Positions 1-14,700 of a stretch of DNA of 64,000 nucleotides are shown piece after piece. The notes under the pieces were generated by a model. That model did not search any database. It had not been told where the DNA came from and was given only the letters and a program-made list of their open reading frames with translations. This stretch comes from Brachypodius melanocephalos. Taxonomy: Eukaryota > Chordata > Aves > Passeriformes > Pycnonotidae. The position numbers and the translations under genes were made by a program. Location: positions 15,225,064-15,289,063 of the forward strand of contig VZSR01003807.1 in NCBI GenBank assembly GCA_013398615.1. Reading direction: 5' to 3'. The stretch's first letter is position 1; each line of letters begins with the position of its first letter.

Positions 1-3000
1 CCACCAGGCAGCTTCCCAGCCACTCTGCCCCCAGCCTGTAGCCCTGCCTGCGGCTGTTGTGACCTAAGTGCAAGATCTGGCACTTGGTAGTGAATGGCTT
101 AAATAGGCATGCATTAAATGAGCCATTTGACAAATACTGCATTTTGAACTCCACTTATTTTTTAAAATACTGTCCTATACATATATCTATCAGTTTATAA
201 AATTTCTGCTGAAAGTATATTTGGGACAAGCACTAATATGTTTACCTGCCCTGCTATACATTATGATTTCTTAAAAAAGTTAATTCATAGATAGATAAAG
301 AACACTATTGAAAGTAGTGTGCAGAACAGTTTTATCAATTTAAATTGCTAGTAAAAAATATGCTTGCAGACCTATATGTTATAATGTATCTCTATTTCAC
401 CTTCTTAGTGGGTAGCTTAATTCTCGAGCCAGATGAAACCAAGGCAATCTTTTCAAACTGTGGGCTCACATATCTCAGAGTAGGATTAGATTGAACCAAT
501 TTTCTGAGATTGCCTCTTTCTGTATTAGTAGAATCCTTAACAAGAGAAATAGTAGGGCCAGCAAGTTATTCCACATCCATGGATAAACCCAGTATTTCGA
601 CTCCTTTTTATTCACAATATTAATACATCCTCAAAATAGTTTTCTTCATCACCCCTCCAAAATTTAATTCTGACTGCTATCACCGATTTTCTATATGTTC
701 TAAAGGGACAGATAGCCATAAAGTTAGTGGGAATTTTTAGAAAAAAATAAACAGAAATAGACTAATAATATGCTCATCCTTCCTTATCCCCTCAGTTTAG
801 AGGAAAAAGTTTGCATTTTAGTCTTAACATGCAGACAGGAATAAATAATATCACTCTCTTAATTCCTCTGGTGTATAACTGAAATCAACAGCCATTTGAG
901 CAAAGTTTAGTAATCCCAGTGCTACATTTGGCCCTTAAGAGCCTAAAGATAATCCTTTGTAACAGACAGCCATCTCAATTTATTTAAATTCACCACACAC
1001 ATCTTTCCAAATTTACAAGTGTGTGGTAACACACCTGACCTAAACACTAACATACATATGTTGCTCACAAACCATTTTCCTGGAAAACTTCATTTAGATA
1101 TGAAAGATATCTAAACCCCTTTAGTGACCTTTTGTGATTGAAGATTCCAAGTGGTGATTTAAACCAAAAAGATCATATTCCCTACAACCAGGAAAAAAAA
1201 GTTTCCAGTATGTTCTAATGTAATAATAAAACATAACCCTCCTACCCCAGTGATTACTGCTTCTGCTGAAGACTTTTTCTCCCTAGCAGATAAAACAGTC
1301 CCTAATAAAAATGCAAACACTTAAAGACTACTTTTGTGCTTTAAGGGGAGAATGGAAATAAGAGATATTTCTTAATCTGTTTACATACATAATGTGGCTC
1401 AACACATAGCCAGTTTAATGCAGTCCCTATTTCTGCTAAGGGAAGTAGGACAAAATTGAGAAATGTCAGGTTACACAGCACTATCCACTGCCTGCTCTGT
1501 CAGCCATCAGTATGTCACTACTACAACCTGTTCTACCAAACTCTTGCAGACTAGACATATATATTTCTTTTTGATTTTTTTTTCTTTTAAGAATGTTACC
1601 AGGTTCTTTTTCAGTTTAAACAAAGTAAAAGTATTTATATGCAATGTTTGAAACCTAATTAACTTTGGGTTATTTTGATGTAATGCAATTTGACCAAATA
1701 TTCTACCATAGTAACTTGCATAAATTCAGTCTATTTGACAAGAAAGGTCCTTACTTAATTTCCGTCACTTAAAATTAGTAATTTATTTAGAGTATATACA
1801 ACTGGAATTTAGCCTTTAATGAAGGACAAAAATTTAATTTCAGAAAAATATTATCAAAAGTGCATGCACCAAACCACAACATATCTAACCACTCAGTCAG
1901 GGTCAAAAGCATTGAAATTTTTATGGAATACTTGGAACAGATTTATTCAAAAAAGATATCCTTGTGATAAACTTAGGTTTTTGCTTGATCATCAGCAATC
2001 AAATATATTCGTTAGGCCTCATATTTCCTGTATGCCATTCAATAGCATTCTCATTGCCATCATTATCACCATCTGTTCAAGAAAGGCCAGGATTTAGATG
2101 AACATACTAAGTCTTAGAAACATAATATTAAAAATGGTTTAAAACTAATTAGTGTCAAAAGGTTAAACAAATTAATTTCCTTGCTGTGGCTGTTGAGCAT
2201 TAAGGGAGACAAAGCACATTCACCCAGCAGGGAGCTTCCCTTTTCCTCCCAACACTCTGTAACAGCCTCAAGGGTACCCAGAAGATATTTATGCACATTT
2301 TCTGTTGCCCAACACCAGGATTCTTAGTGCCAAATAGAAAATCAGAAATATGTATTGGTTTGAGCAGACGTGTCTGAAGATGGTGAATCCACATGATTTA
2401 CATCACCTGGGTTTCACTTCTGAAGTGTCCAGTGAGAGAGTATTCCATTTTCCTTAAAGCATCAAAACTTTAATTCAAACCAGTTTTAAGTTAAAGCTTT
2501 TCCTAATACTAAACTGATGTCCCAGGAAAGAAAGTCCTATTTGATTTATTAAATCTAGAAATCACCTTACCACTAATGGACAAATCCCCAAGGCTTACCT
2601 AGTTAGTCACTAGGCACTTAGTGATTTTTTAGTACTTCAGAATGTGAGTACACATTCAGGCACAGATTAAACAGATCCCACTTCATACAGTTATAAACAT
2701 ACAATCCATGTAAGGCACACAGGAAAGAAAGTCTGCAAAGCTTACTCTTGAAATATATATTACAGGACAAAGTTAGGGTTTCATTAACATTTACACAATA
2801 TGTGATTTAATGGGTAATTCCTCCATTTCTAAAAAGCATTTTAAAAATCCCCAGAGAAGGTATTGATTAAAAACCTGCATACCATTACAGTGAAAGTGAC
2901 CAGTTTAAAATTGTAGATAAATGATCCACCTTCATTGACTTCTCTGCTATCTTTGTGTACGCCTATCTTTCTAATATTAGGAACTGTCTGAAGTCATGAA

Positions 3001-6000
3001 ACTCAAACCTGCATTGTTGAGCTCCTGCCAAAATCAGATGTTGTTGTTATGAGTGACAGACTAGTAATATATTGAAGCCTCAGCTCATTCAATACCTCCA
3101 AGTTAAAATAGAACTACTTATTGTGACTAAAGTACGTAGATTTTTTGTTGTTGTTATAACAAAATATTATTAACAACTATGTTTTACCTTTAATTTTTGC
3201 ACAAGAAAGGAGAAGAAAGAAAATAAAGTCATCTGTTGCTAAAACAATCAAATAGAGGAAATTATAGCCTAAAGGATGAAATAATTGTAAAGGGTAAAGA
3301 AAATCATAAAAAGAGGTTATAAAAGATATCATAAAAAAATCTCAACCAAAGTAGACATTGGAATTCACAGTTAATCTACATGAATAGTGACCCACACAAG
3401 CCACCACTGATCAAGGGAAAACAAAAACACAAGTGTTTTTCAGCTGAAACACAGTGATCGCGTTTTATTACCTTTTTACATTAGTAGCACAATTTAATCA
3501 TAGATTTGCTCCAATTTCGTAGCTATTTCTTGAAAAAAGGCTTAGTGAAGTCAAGGGAAAACAGACCTGTAAAATTATTTCTTCTTAAGATTGGTGTGGG
3601 GTGGAAGTGAACAAAGAAAGAGGAAATATCAAGAAAATGCAAAAGATATGGAGTACACATTTAGTAGGAGGAATTTAGGGAAAAGTAAATGTAACATCCC
3701 TTCTTTCCTCTGCCCTCACTCTTCCAGCTTTGCACTTAAATATGAACACCACATGGAAATGATGAAATGTTAGAATACAAGAAGAAGCTATCAATAGATT
3801 ATCAAAAATATTTTATTTGATAAAAAGGAACTGGATACAAAAAATTAAAGGAAGTGTCTACTAAAATATTTTAAAAGGAAAAGTATTCATTATCAAATAT
3901 CATTAAAGAAATTTCAAAATGAAAGCTGATTTTCTAACAAAATATCAAAATTTTAATCATTAAGTTAAAAACCCAGAAAGTTAATGATGTTTCATAATGC
4001 TTTTTTATGATAAAGTTTTAACTGGAAAAAACATTGACGAGACTGGAATGAATTTTATAAATACATTTTCAGGTTGAGAGTGGGCTTTTTTGACATGAAT
4101 TTCATCCCTCTCTAAGTGTACTAGCCAGCTAACTCTAAGGACAGTGTGAATGTAAATCAGGCACAGAATTAAAGCATTTAATACTGCATGGAAACTAATC
4201 CAAGAACAACGTTAACCTGGAACAATGTGCAGCAAGATGATCCTTGCAGAAGCTGCCCATGTTGCACATTTAGAAAATAAACTCAAATTACTCCAGAAAT
4301 GCAGCAGCACATTGGTGGGAAAGCTCATTTGACTCAAATTGTGTGTATAGGAAAAAGAAATTGTCACTAGCCATTAATGTCAACAGGTAGGTCAAAAGGA
4401 ATTTCTAATACTGTCATCATTACTTAACTTAGTCTTCACAGGATCAGTATTTAGAGAGCAGAATCTGCTTAAAATTAACAATAGCTTGAGGTTCCAAAAA
4501 AAAGATAAAGATAAATTCAACAACAAACAGTACAACTTCAAGAACATAGCATAACTACCAGTACATAGCAGAAAAAAATTATTTTGATTGTCACAGAGCT
4601 ATAAGCGCTTTTAAGCATTATTTACCTGCTTATGGGTTGTACAGGAGCTCTCAAAGTCTCATTTCTTTCCCACCATTACTGGTAGTGCTGCCAGCTCTTC
4701 TGTCCTCAGACCCAGGGCAGGATGAGTGCAGCAGCCAGGAAAACCATCAGGACAGACACCTCACCTGCCTGGGCACCTCCTCTCCTCCTGGGGAGGCTGA
4801 GTTTCATAGCAACCTGTGCCTCCTTCCATTGGCATGAGGCATGGATTGCCTCTTGCACTTCAGATTCACATCCTTTTCCAGACCTATTACTTTTATGTTA
4901 CAGAAGTCAGATGTTGAAGGAGGAGAGAGGGTCTGTAGACAGGGAACAGTAAGAAGATTCATGGAAAAAAAGATGTTTGTGCCTGAGTTTCGAACAGAGA
5001 AAACTGTGGAAAAGGAAGGCTCACTGTTCTGCTTCCATAACTTTGTTCATATTCACTGAATTGGAATTTTACCAGCTGACAAATTTCTGTTACCTCTCAC
5101 TAGTTGCTCATGTCCTCTTCAAAGGGAGCTGAGACGCACCCTTGAATCCATGTGTGCAGTACACAGGTTAATCTGCGACTTGCCAAGCAAAACAACCACC
5201 ACCCCACCCCTGAACACAGAGATTCCTCTGACTTCTCTGAGGAAAAATAGGAAATACATTCTATCATCACCCAGAAACACAGCTGAGGCTGCTCCTGAGT
5301 AGGATGAGGAAACAAACGTACATTGGTAGCCTGGAACCAGCAAACGTTCACATTTGTGAATCTTCAAGACAGTACAGCACCACTGGTTTAATCTGCACCA
5401 CATCTGTTTGCCTGCACAGGCAACCAAAACGACCTCTCAAGCCTTGCCCCAGCACTCCATGCCTTAAATATGAAACAGTATCTGAAATTTTCAGGACACA
5501 GGGAAAAAAAACCCAAAAGCACAAGAGTTCAAGTTTCTCTGTTGACATTTCAAGTTTGCAGGCCAAGCTCACTGAAGTATTCTCTTGGTGCTTGAGTCAA
5601 ACCCTGTTTGTAGTGATTAGGTTTGGAGAGTATATTGGCAGTGGAATATGCCATGAGATGCTTCTGCCACATCTTTTCTCTTGATAGACTGAAGCTAAGG
5701 AAGTGATTCGATTCACTTTCCCCTTTGAAGACTGGGAAAAATTAATTACCACCAACTTACACACCCACACCTTAGTGGATGGTTCTCAAGAAAGTGGCTT
5801 TCCAGTAGGATGCCAGAGACTTGCCATTGCAGCAACCCTCACCCACAAGTCCCCTGTGGAAGCAGTTCTGGAGAGCAAACCCTGTCCTCCATATCCAGGG
5901 CAACCCAGACCATCAGGCAGTGGATAGGGCAGGCCATGCTGGGTCAGAAAACTGCCCAGTAGCAAGTTTCCAGCACCAGCTATAAGCAGGTGTCTTGGAG

Positions 6001-7156
6001 GAGCAGGTAGGCATCCATGGCAATTCCCCCCACACTGAGCCATCTCCAGCTATTTCCATCTGTGGAGGTGGCTTCCTGAGCCAGATGCATCTTCCAGAAA
6101 CCAGAACACATGTATGTTTTTGGGGAAGGTTATTCAAGTCACAGGAGCCCAAGTACTCCTCTCTTAGCTCCAGCTTAAATGCTGTATTTTCAGTAAACAT
6201 ATTCTTGAGAAAAATCTACAAAAAGCCTAAACTGAACAGAGAAACCAGAAAGATAAACAAAACAAGGATCTTCTGTCCTGTTCTCAATCCTCCTTTGCAA
6301 AACACTTTGGCAGAAACTATCAGCAAATTCATCCTTAAAAGCACTCTATATTTAAATACATATTTTAAACTTTTATTAAAAATTAAGGAAAATATCTGGC
6401 ACACCTCTGTTTATAAAACACGGCATAAGAAAATTACTTTTAGTTCTTAATATGACTTTAAAAAAAAAAGGACAAAAAATATTACCACCTTCTTGTTTCC
6501 AGATTCTCTAAAAATATCAAAGAACAATTATTTTGAGACTTCAAACAAAAAAAAAAAGGAACATACTGACAAATTTACAACGACATGCAAACTGATTTCT
6601 AAATTTGTGGGACTGGCGTTCTTTAACTGGCATGAAGAAATGAATGCTTCTTTAACACACAAGCCAAGAACATTCCTTGAATCTTGTACCCTAAGAAGTC
6701 ACTGGTGATGGGAAATAAAAAAAATCCTTGTTCTTTATTTGTAGTTCTCTGTAATAAAGGGGGATTGGAGGGGGGGAAACAATGCATTAACCTATTGAAT
6801 ACTAATAAGTTAATTCACACTGCATGAATATAACAGCCACCTTGCTCAGAGTTTGTTATGCATTTCTATCCATGCAGCCATCCCACCACGCTGCTGAGGG
6901 ATAAACTGATCCAAAGAAGTCCAACTCAGACAAAGTTACTCAGTCAACAGCACAAATGACAAACCGACTTTTACAGGACTCAGAGACAGTGAATCCTTTG
7001 ATGGCACTTCACTTCAACCGTAAAGCTGCCCTTTCACATAAATCTTCCCGAGATTCTGTTACCTGTTTTTCACCACTGTACAAAATTGCCTGAAGGCTTC
7101 TCAGGAACACAGGGAAGTGAGCTCTGCAAGATGGTTAAGGGCACAGCCAGAAGTTT
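1..7156. other. Gene-free AT-rich DNA
   Basis: No exon, RNA gene or recognisable transposon was found on either strand. The ORFs are all short; the longest, 151 codons at 5995-6450, and the cluster at 5.1-6.2 kb have no recognisable motif or coding bias. By synteny this is probably distal CCDC170-ESR1 intergenic sequence. Confidence 0.6.
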
Positions 7157-7178
7157 AGAGAGAGAGAGAGAGAGAGAG
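7157..7178 (+). repeat. (AG)n dinucleotide repeat
   Basis: About 11 uninterrupted AG copies, a simple microsatellite in gene-free DNA. Confidence 0.95.
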
Positions 7179-7995
7179 GAAATGAAAGGCTAAAGCAAAA
7201 AGAGGGGCTGATATAGAGCCCTAACTAGCCAGCCTTGCTGCCCCTTGGCTTGAAGGAGAGCCAGGTGAGCCTAATCAGCAAGATTTTCCTCCAGCAAAAG
7301 CCTAGACCCAAGCAGGTATTCCCTCCCCTGTCAGTGAGCTCCCTGTGGCAGCCACCCTACCTTGGAAAGGCTCTGGCACTGGCAAAACAAGCAATAGGAT
7401 TCACTTTCAGGTCTGCACTGAAATATGTGGCTAAATTTTAACTTAAAGGTAGGAAATGCCTAAAACTTAAGCTTACAGGAAATCTCAAGGGAAAAAAAAA
7501 AGAAAGAGAAAATGGAACTGTTTAATGAAGAGTGTGACCTTACCTGTTAGAGTTCAGTCAGGCTCGGACATAATCTCAGAGGTTCTGACTTATTTATCTA
7601 GACAAGTTGTTACTTCACATATCAGTAAGCTTCCTGGTCTTATGATATAATTCACACGGCATTCAGAAATACTGTCTTTGCAGTCTTAATCAGTATAGTA
7701 GTAATAGGCTCTTTCTCCAGTATTACCATATTTCTGTGTCAGAGGGGCCAAAGATCTAAATGAAGAGCAAGATACGTGCACATCAGCAAGCAGTGTTAGG
7801 TGATGTAATTCTGTCCTTATGCCCTTTTTCATTTTCTTCAAGTATATTTCTTACCTTAAACCAAAATCCTCAGTTTTCCATATTCTGAATCTTTGCATAG
7901 TTGTCCCCCAGAACTGTTATTCCACATGACTGCCAATCCTATATATCCAAAAGTCCTCTCTTGTTTCAGAAAATTTATGACCTAGGGTTTCAGGT

Positions 7996-8037
7996 GGGTT
8001 GGGTTTGGGGGATTCTTTTGGGGGGGGGCGGGGAGGG
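7996..8037 (+). repeat. G-rich tract, quadruplex-type
   Basis: Successive G runs at 7996-7998, 8001-8003, 8007-8011, 8020-8028, 8030-8033 and 8035-8037, including nine G in a row. Several alternative quadruplex registers are possible. It stands out sharply from the AT-rich surroundings and lies about 290 bp before the CR1 fragment. Confidence 0.85.
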
Positions 8038-8327
8038 CATCTCTTCTTTTTTTTCCTTCTGGGCAAAATTTTATAATGGATCAGTGCATTTGTGGAGAAT
8101 GGAAGCTCATCTTTAAGAGAAGAGGAACATAATGTGATCACATGACTTTGCCCTTTTTTAGTTAATGAATATTCTGTAAATCACAATAAAAGCCTGAGGC
8201 AGCTGACCACCAGGCATACTCTCCAAGTCTGACACTTGCCAGAAGTCCTATCTTCCTTCCAGTTCCTCCACATCTGTTCTCCACATTCACATCTCCAGTT
8301 CATCTTCAATTCTGACACCCTCACTTC

Positions 8328-8764
8328 CAGAAAGACATTGAGGTGCTGGAGCAAATCCCAATAAGGGCACTGGAGCTGGTGAAAGGTGTGGAACCCAAGC
8401 CTTAGGAGAAGCAGCTTGTTTAACCTGGAGAAAAGGAGCCTCAGGGGAGGCCTCTACAACCACCTGAAAGGAGATTGTAACCAGGCACGTGGTCAGTCTG
8501 TTCCCCCAAGGAACGAGTGGTAGGATAGGAGGAAATGGCCTCAGGTTGCATCAGGGGAAGTTTAAACTGGATATTAGGAAAAATTTCTTCACTAAAGAAG
8601 CGTTGGAACAGGCTGCCCAGAGAAGTGGTGAGTCACTGTCCCTGGAGGTATTTTACAAACAAACAGATCTGGCCCTTAGGGACATGATTTAGTGGTGGAC
8701 TAGAAAGTGCTGGGTTAATGATTGGACTCAAAGGTCTTTTCCAACTTAAATGATTTTATGATCC
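8328..8764 (+). mobile_element. CR1 LINE fragment, 3' part, sense
   Basis: The sequence runs from 'gacattgaggtgctggagc' through 'gaaaaggagcctcaggggag' to a typical CR1 end, 'ggtcttttccaacttaaatg' followed by a decayed ATTTTATGAT tail. A partial translation at 8489-8692 retains the C terminus of the CR1 ORF2 protein (LDIRKNFFTKEALEQAAQ ... LALRDMI, stop). It is 5'-truncated, as usual for CR1, and carries stops and indels upstream, so it is inactive. Confidence 0.9.
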
Positions 8765-11700
8765 TACCCACTTGGCAAGGCGGATAGTCCAGACCTCTTG
8801 AACCTCAGATGTCCAAACCCAGAAGTTTTGTCTTCTTATTCCTGGACTGTGCAGACAGTGATTCTGCACTTGCTTGCTATCATATTTGGGCTAACATCCC
8901 AGAGGCTGGGCATTTCAAGGCAGATCCCAAAGTGCTGTAGTAGAGAGCTTTTCTGGATTTCACTGGGAGCAAGGCATTACTCCTGCGTGGATGTGAAGCC
9001 CTCAGTGTGGAGAAAACACAAAATACGAGCTGCTTGAAAATTTACTATGCGTGCAGTACCATCTAATAAAAGCCTGAATAAACTTGGAGATTAATTTAAA
9101 TGTACTTAATTATTTTTTATTAATTTCAGTTTTATTTAAGGGGCTTAATTTTAATTAGTGATTCAGCATTGAACTGCATACAGCAAAGATATCCAAAGCA
9201 AAGCTAAAAACCAGGCCTGAGCAACAGGAAGGATTAGAGTTTTCTCTGCTGTGTCAAAAAAAAAAAAAAATAGGGTGACACAGGGACAAGGAAGAGGAAA
9301 AGGAAGAGGAACGAAAGCAATGAAAAGAATTCTGTTTACTTTAAGCTAATGTCCAAACACCTGTGAGAAATGCAACAGGATTTCAGACTAAGCGGAAAAG
9401 GGAATGAGCTGAAATAGAAAAAAAAATTGGTAGTTGTTCTGCGCTCCTCCCTTTCCTTCCACTCTTCCCAGGAGCACTAGAAAATAGTAACAAAGAGAAA
9501 AGAATTAATTACATGAAGAGGGAAGTGCAGGGAAGTGCAGAGAAGTGCAAAAAAAGTCAACATCTCAGGGGAAAGCTTACAGATTACTGCCAGATCTAAG
9601 AACATTTACTTTTGCTTGCTTTCCAAATGTAATTGGAGATGGTAAAATTGATAATTAGGAAGAAAAGAACAGCGTAGTGAAAAAACAGAGAGCAATGCTT
9701 GCATAACTGGTAACAAAAAAGAATTTCCAAATCCATTATTCATTGAGGATAACATTAAACACCTATTAAAGACTTGACAGATTATACCCTAGGGCACTCT
9801 CTGAGGCAGCCAAAGCAATCTTTGGCTAGCTAATTTAGCAGCAGAGTAGTTCCAAAAGACACTTGGCACTCCTAGCACCTCTCACAAAATTTCCACAGTG
9901 ATCTGGGCACGTTGCAATGATCTGATCACACCTATTAATCAGAGGTGGGGAAGTAAAATCTCAGAGGACAACATTTGCAGAGGACTTAAATGCTGGTCAT
10001 TAAATATATTTGAGTCACTTCTCAGATGTTATTACTGAAGGCCAGTGCAAAGTATCTAGGAATGCAGGTCAGCTACGTGATTTCTGTCACCAGCCATATT
10101 GGAGCACCTGGTTTTAAAGAGTCTGGCATCATGGCCAAGCTTGCTCTTCAACTCACCCGTCTGGACAACAGGGATTTCCTACTTGTGTTTCTGGCCTTTT
10201 AGCTACAGCCCCTGGGATAATGACTGCCACCAGCAAGGCAGCTAAGACTGCAGAAATCGGGTGCATCAATCCATCCTAAAGCTCGCACTGGATCTCAGCT
10301 TCCCCAAGAGCACAGAACCACTTTTTTTTTCCACAAGGCTACAGATGCTTTCATTCTCTGGCTCTACAATTAGAAAGAAAAGCCTGCTGAAGAGTAGGAG
10401 GTAAGCGGAATTGTGCATCTGTACGTAAGTGACAGTGAACCCCATAGCAAATTCTGAGCGTTATCTTGTAGAGAAGAGCTGCCAATCTTTTTAAGAACTT
10501 ATCAGTATTTAGGGAGATACTGGAAAAAAGGAGAAAAAGAAGTAAATTGCTTTTTTAAAAAAAAAAAAAAAAGCAAGAGCGTATTTCTGGTAATCTTACT
10601 GTAAATTTATCTTCATTGTTAAACAACAAATGGAACAGATGCTAAAAAAATATTTACTGGCTAGAAATGGGTTTATGTGAATCAAAGAGTATTAAATTAC
10701 AGAAGAAAAATCTTGCCCGAAATCCATGGCCCTTTCCAAAAAAACAATTATCAAATTAGTGAAAGAAGTGAATGACCATGTGACAGTAAGAACGGCACTA
10801 GATTTCTTATAAAAATCATAACTTAAAAATTAATTCCAGCTGGCCTGGATAGCAACGTTGCCAAGTTCAGTGAAGTTATCTATAGCTACATTGCTGTGAC
10901 CACTTGCAAAGGACAGAGGATTCTATAACAATATAATAAGGTAAGTTTTAAGACATGTCTTACTTAATATCCACAGGACAGAAGAGACAGCATGCTTGTT
11001 TAGCTGTTGCATTAATATCATCCAGCCCTATTAAAAAGAAATTCTTTAAGCCTGTGTCAATGGACGTAAGTAAATTGAACATTGCAGTTCTCCCACTGAA
11101 TAATGGTGCTCCTCCTTGGACCCCATGAGCTGTGCACTAACCTCTTGACATACTAACCTCTTGCTAGAAAAAGTCTATTTAACTCTCCAGTCACCTTCCA
11201 TTCGTCTTTAGTTTATAGATAAATCAGACCAGCTTGCCCATGGTTACCACTGACTCACCAGGAATTCTGTCAATGTTCCTAGTAGTAAACAACAGGGAGA
11301 GGAAAAGAAAAAAGGAAAAGAAGCGAAAACCAGGACAGGATCCCACTCTACGTCTAGAGAGGACAGCGTGTGTCTGACTGGCTGCACCCTGCCTGGGCTG
11401 CCCTGGCACATGGAGGAGTGGGAGAGGGAGGGACCAGCCCTTGAGGTATAAGGGGAATACCTTGTGGAGAGCATGTCTTTTGGACCAGCTGAAAATCCAT
11501 GTGACCCCTTTCAGAAATGAGCTAGCCCAAGAATTGCTAAATCAAGGGGTGGACAGTAAAAAGACGCTTTCAGTGCATGGTCTGCAGCTCCAGCACTGCT
11601 CTGCTGATGAGGGGAATGATTTGATAACTTGATCTTTTGAAGTGTATAGCAACAAACTGAAAAAATGCTGCATGGACTGCTACAATGGGGCAATATTCTC

Positions 11701-14700
11701 TTAAGGACTTTGGGACATGGAGGCATTATATCAATTTGGGGAAACCATTTTTGTCATAAAGATATTGACAATGAAGATTCTGTATTGGAAGACAAAAAAA
11801 AAAGAAAAAAAATAACTTTAAAACAATCAAACTTATGGAAGATATGCCATCTGAAGTAGCTTTCCATCTTGTTACTTTTTGTTTTGTTCATAAAAGTACT
11901 ACATTACTCCTTAACCAAAGAATTCTAGGAGGATTAAAACACAGGGAGGATTGAAACACAACTTGTACTGAAGTATGAAGAGCAACTTTGCTATTTCTAG
12001 TATCCTGAGTTCTAAATTAGAGAGCTTCCACAACCTCCATATAACGATGATCAATCTTCCTCTTATCTGATTGACAAAGAATAGCCATTCTGAGCTCTGC
12101 CTTTTGTCCTGAATTTAAAAATAAACTCTTTTTCCACAAATTCTGTCTAAACATTCTACCTTGTTCTGTATGGCAAGCCCAATCTGTTAGTCCTTTATGC
12201 TGGACAGATAAAAAGGCTGCTCCTCTGAATGATTTACTGCCCTCTCTGAGTTTTCACTGACACAAAAATTACTTTGTCTGTATTTTTTCAAAGAATGTTT
12301 GTGTGCAACTCCTCCATGCCCATGAACGACCTTAAGGAGTGCAGACAAATGCTTTAAAGTGCTATCTGTTTTCCAAGGTCTGAAACAGAGATGTCTCTTT
12401 TTGGTAATGCTGCGTGCCATTGACTTTACTGCAGATTTGATGTCTTCCATTGGTGCACCAGCCAGACATGATTTGTTAGGTAAAGGGGTTGGATTTTGTG
12501 AGGGTTTTTTTTTTAAAGTTTGTTGCAACTTCCAGCCTTCATTTAGAGTTCATCTTAATGTTGTTTTACTTTTCAACAAGTAATTTATACACAAAGGTAT
12601 AGCCACTTGTCAGACTGCAAAGGATCTTACCTAGGAAAAAAGGAAGTACTAAATTAATATCTCTTTTCAGTTTTCAATCTTTCAAATTTCTTTGACTCAA
12701 GCAGCATCTTCTTTCATTTTCCTTCTCTTCTTTTCCCCTTCCCTTCCTTTGTCATTGTATCCATATTTTGCAAAGAAAATTTGGAAGAACAGATTAGAAA
12801 CTATCTGCATGATATGTATATCACAGCTACACCTAATTCTGAAATGCTGTCCTTTGTTTGAACAAAGCTTGCACAGAATAGAATGGTTAGGTTTTATGCT
12901 TTTCAATTTCTCTTAATTTTTAGTGTATATTTACTGTAACTTCTTAAAGCATAATTAATGAAGGAGAGTCCATTTTCTTTCATGTTCTGCTAAATCATAA
13001 TGGTATTTTATATATTTGATTTCATTCTATGCCACCCATAAATTGTGCAAACACATTTCCCCATGAATACCTCCTTAAAGAAATAATGTTCAGAGGCAGG
13101 GAGATAGTGTTACACCTCTCAGGGGGAAAAAAATGTAACTTTTAAACGCTGGTGAAAAGGCAGCACTCTTAGGATACTGCCTTGGTTTCTGGTAGCATGA
13201 CAGCACTGGAGCTGGTCCATTGGTGCAGACAGGTGCACAGACTAGGCAATTCTTCTAGTGTCACATCTTCAGAGCTGAACAGAAGCAGATGCTCAGGGAA
13301 CAAGTACATAGGATATTTCTGAGTGCTTTACTGTGCTTCAGCTATTCTCCCTCAGAGTACTTTGTGAAATGGGTCTGATTTGTCCATTTACTGACCTTGA
13401 TTTATCCATTTACTAACCATATAGGTAATCTTTTTGGCAAACTTACCCCCATGTCCTTGAACATATGTAAAGTACCACATATGTAAATTAACCATAACAT
13501 GCTTTAACATTTATTTGCTGCATGACTGTTGCATTAGAAACAAACCCATCATCTGCTTGTTTTGAATCTGGCTTCTGTTATCTTTCACGTACTGAAAGAA
13601 ATGATAAACTGTTAACATCATGTGTAACTCTGAAGATTTCTATCACATACCCACTAATTCATCTCTTTTTAGTGTGATGAGTCTTAACCTTTTAAACTGT
13701 TCCCCATTTAATCTCAGTATATGAACAAAAGTCAGAAATTTGTGGCTCAAGAGTCGCTGCTAGCAAAAGTCCTCCTTGCAGCTGCATAATTTGTTTTTAA
13801 CAAATTAGCTGTACAAAAAAAGGATGATTCTTTTAATACTCAGACCCATGTGTTCTCTTTAGGCCATAGCCAAAGGGCAGATATTCATTTCTATGGTTTT
13901 TTTTTTAATTTCACGTGATAGAAATATTACAGAATATAATCAAATGCACAAACACAAGAGAAAGAATTTTTGACTTGGCAGCAAATTCAACACGTGTATC
14001 CACAGAAGGCATTGATTGCTGTATTGGTCGCTGATGGGTCCTCAGATGAAGAATTAATTTCATCCATTCCCAAGAAAAAATTAAATAAATCACAATCCAG
14101 AGAACTGTAACAGTATTAGAGGATTTAAACAGAAAAGGTGATGAAAAGATTATAAAAAGACTGTGCTAATTGGGTTTCTTTTCTCTGAAGTGAAGGCTGG
14201 GAGCAGATTTGACAGTGATCTTACAATAAGTAATAGAGCTCTGTAAAAAGACAGTAATCAACAGCTTACAGTATCCACCATGAGGAAAAAAAAAAGGAAA
14301 ATACTAAGGCTGGATATTACAAAGAGTCATTTAACAGTCAGAGAAGAGAAATGCCAAAATAGTCTAAAGAGTTCTGGAATCTGCTCCTCTGAGGGCTTTT
14401 AATATCTTCCAGGGTGGCATGCTTGATCCTTTCCCAGTCTGTGAAGATAAAAAAGCGGTCTTCTAAAATCCCTGTCAGCTCTGCACTTCTATGGTTCCTT
14501 ATTGATGTAATGTAACATGTGGCTTTAATGGGACACAGCTGCCTAAAAGCATTTTATGAGTTCTGGTAGCTAGCCAAAGGAACAATATATGGACCTACAA
14601 ATAGTAGGAATAGGACACAAGAGCTATTGTTTGTAGTCATATGGTTTCATTTCTATGTTACTTGATTGGGAAAAGTTAAATCTTGCCTATTCACTTCTTG

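Noticed and set aside
5995..6450. 151-codon plus-strand ORF and the overlapping ORFs at 5.1-6.2 kb
   Set aside because: The composition looks random, no family is recognised, and both strands are equally open.
12187..12528. 113-codon minus-strand ORF
   Set aside because: Unrecognised, isolated, and within the length expected by chance in 64 kb of six-frame translation.
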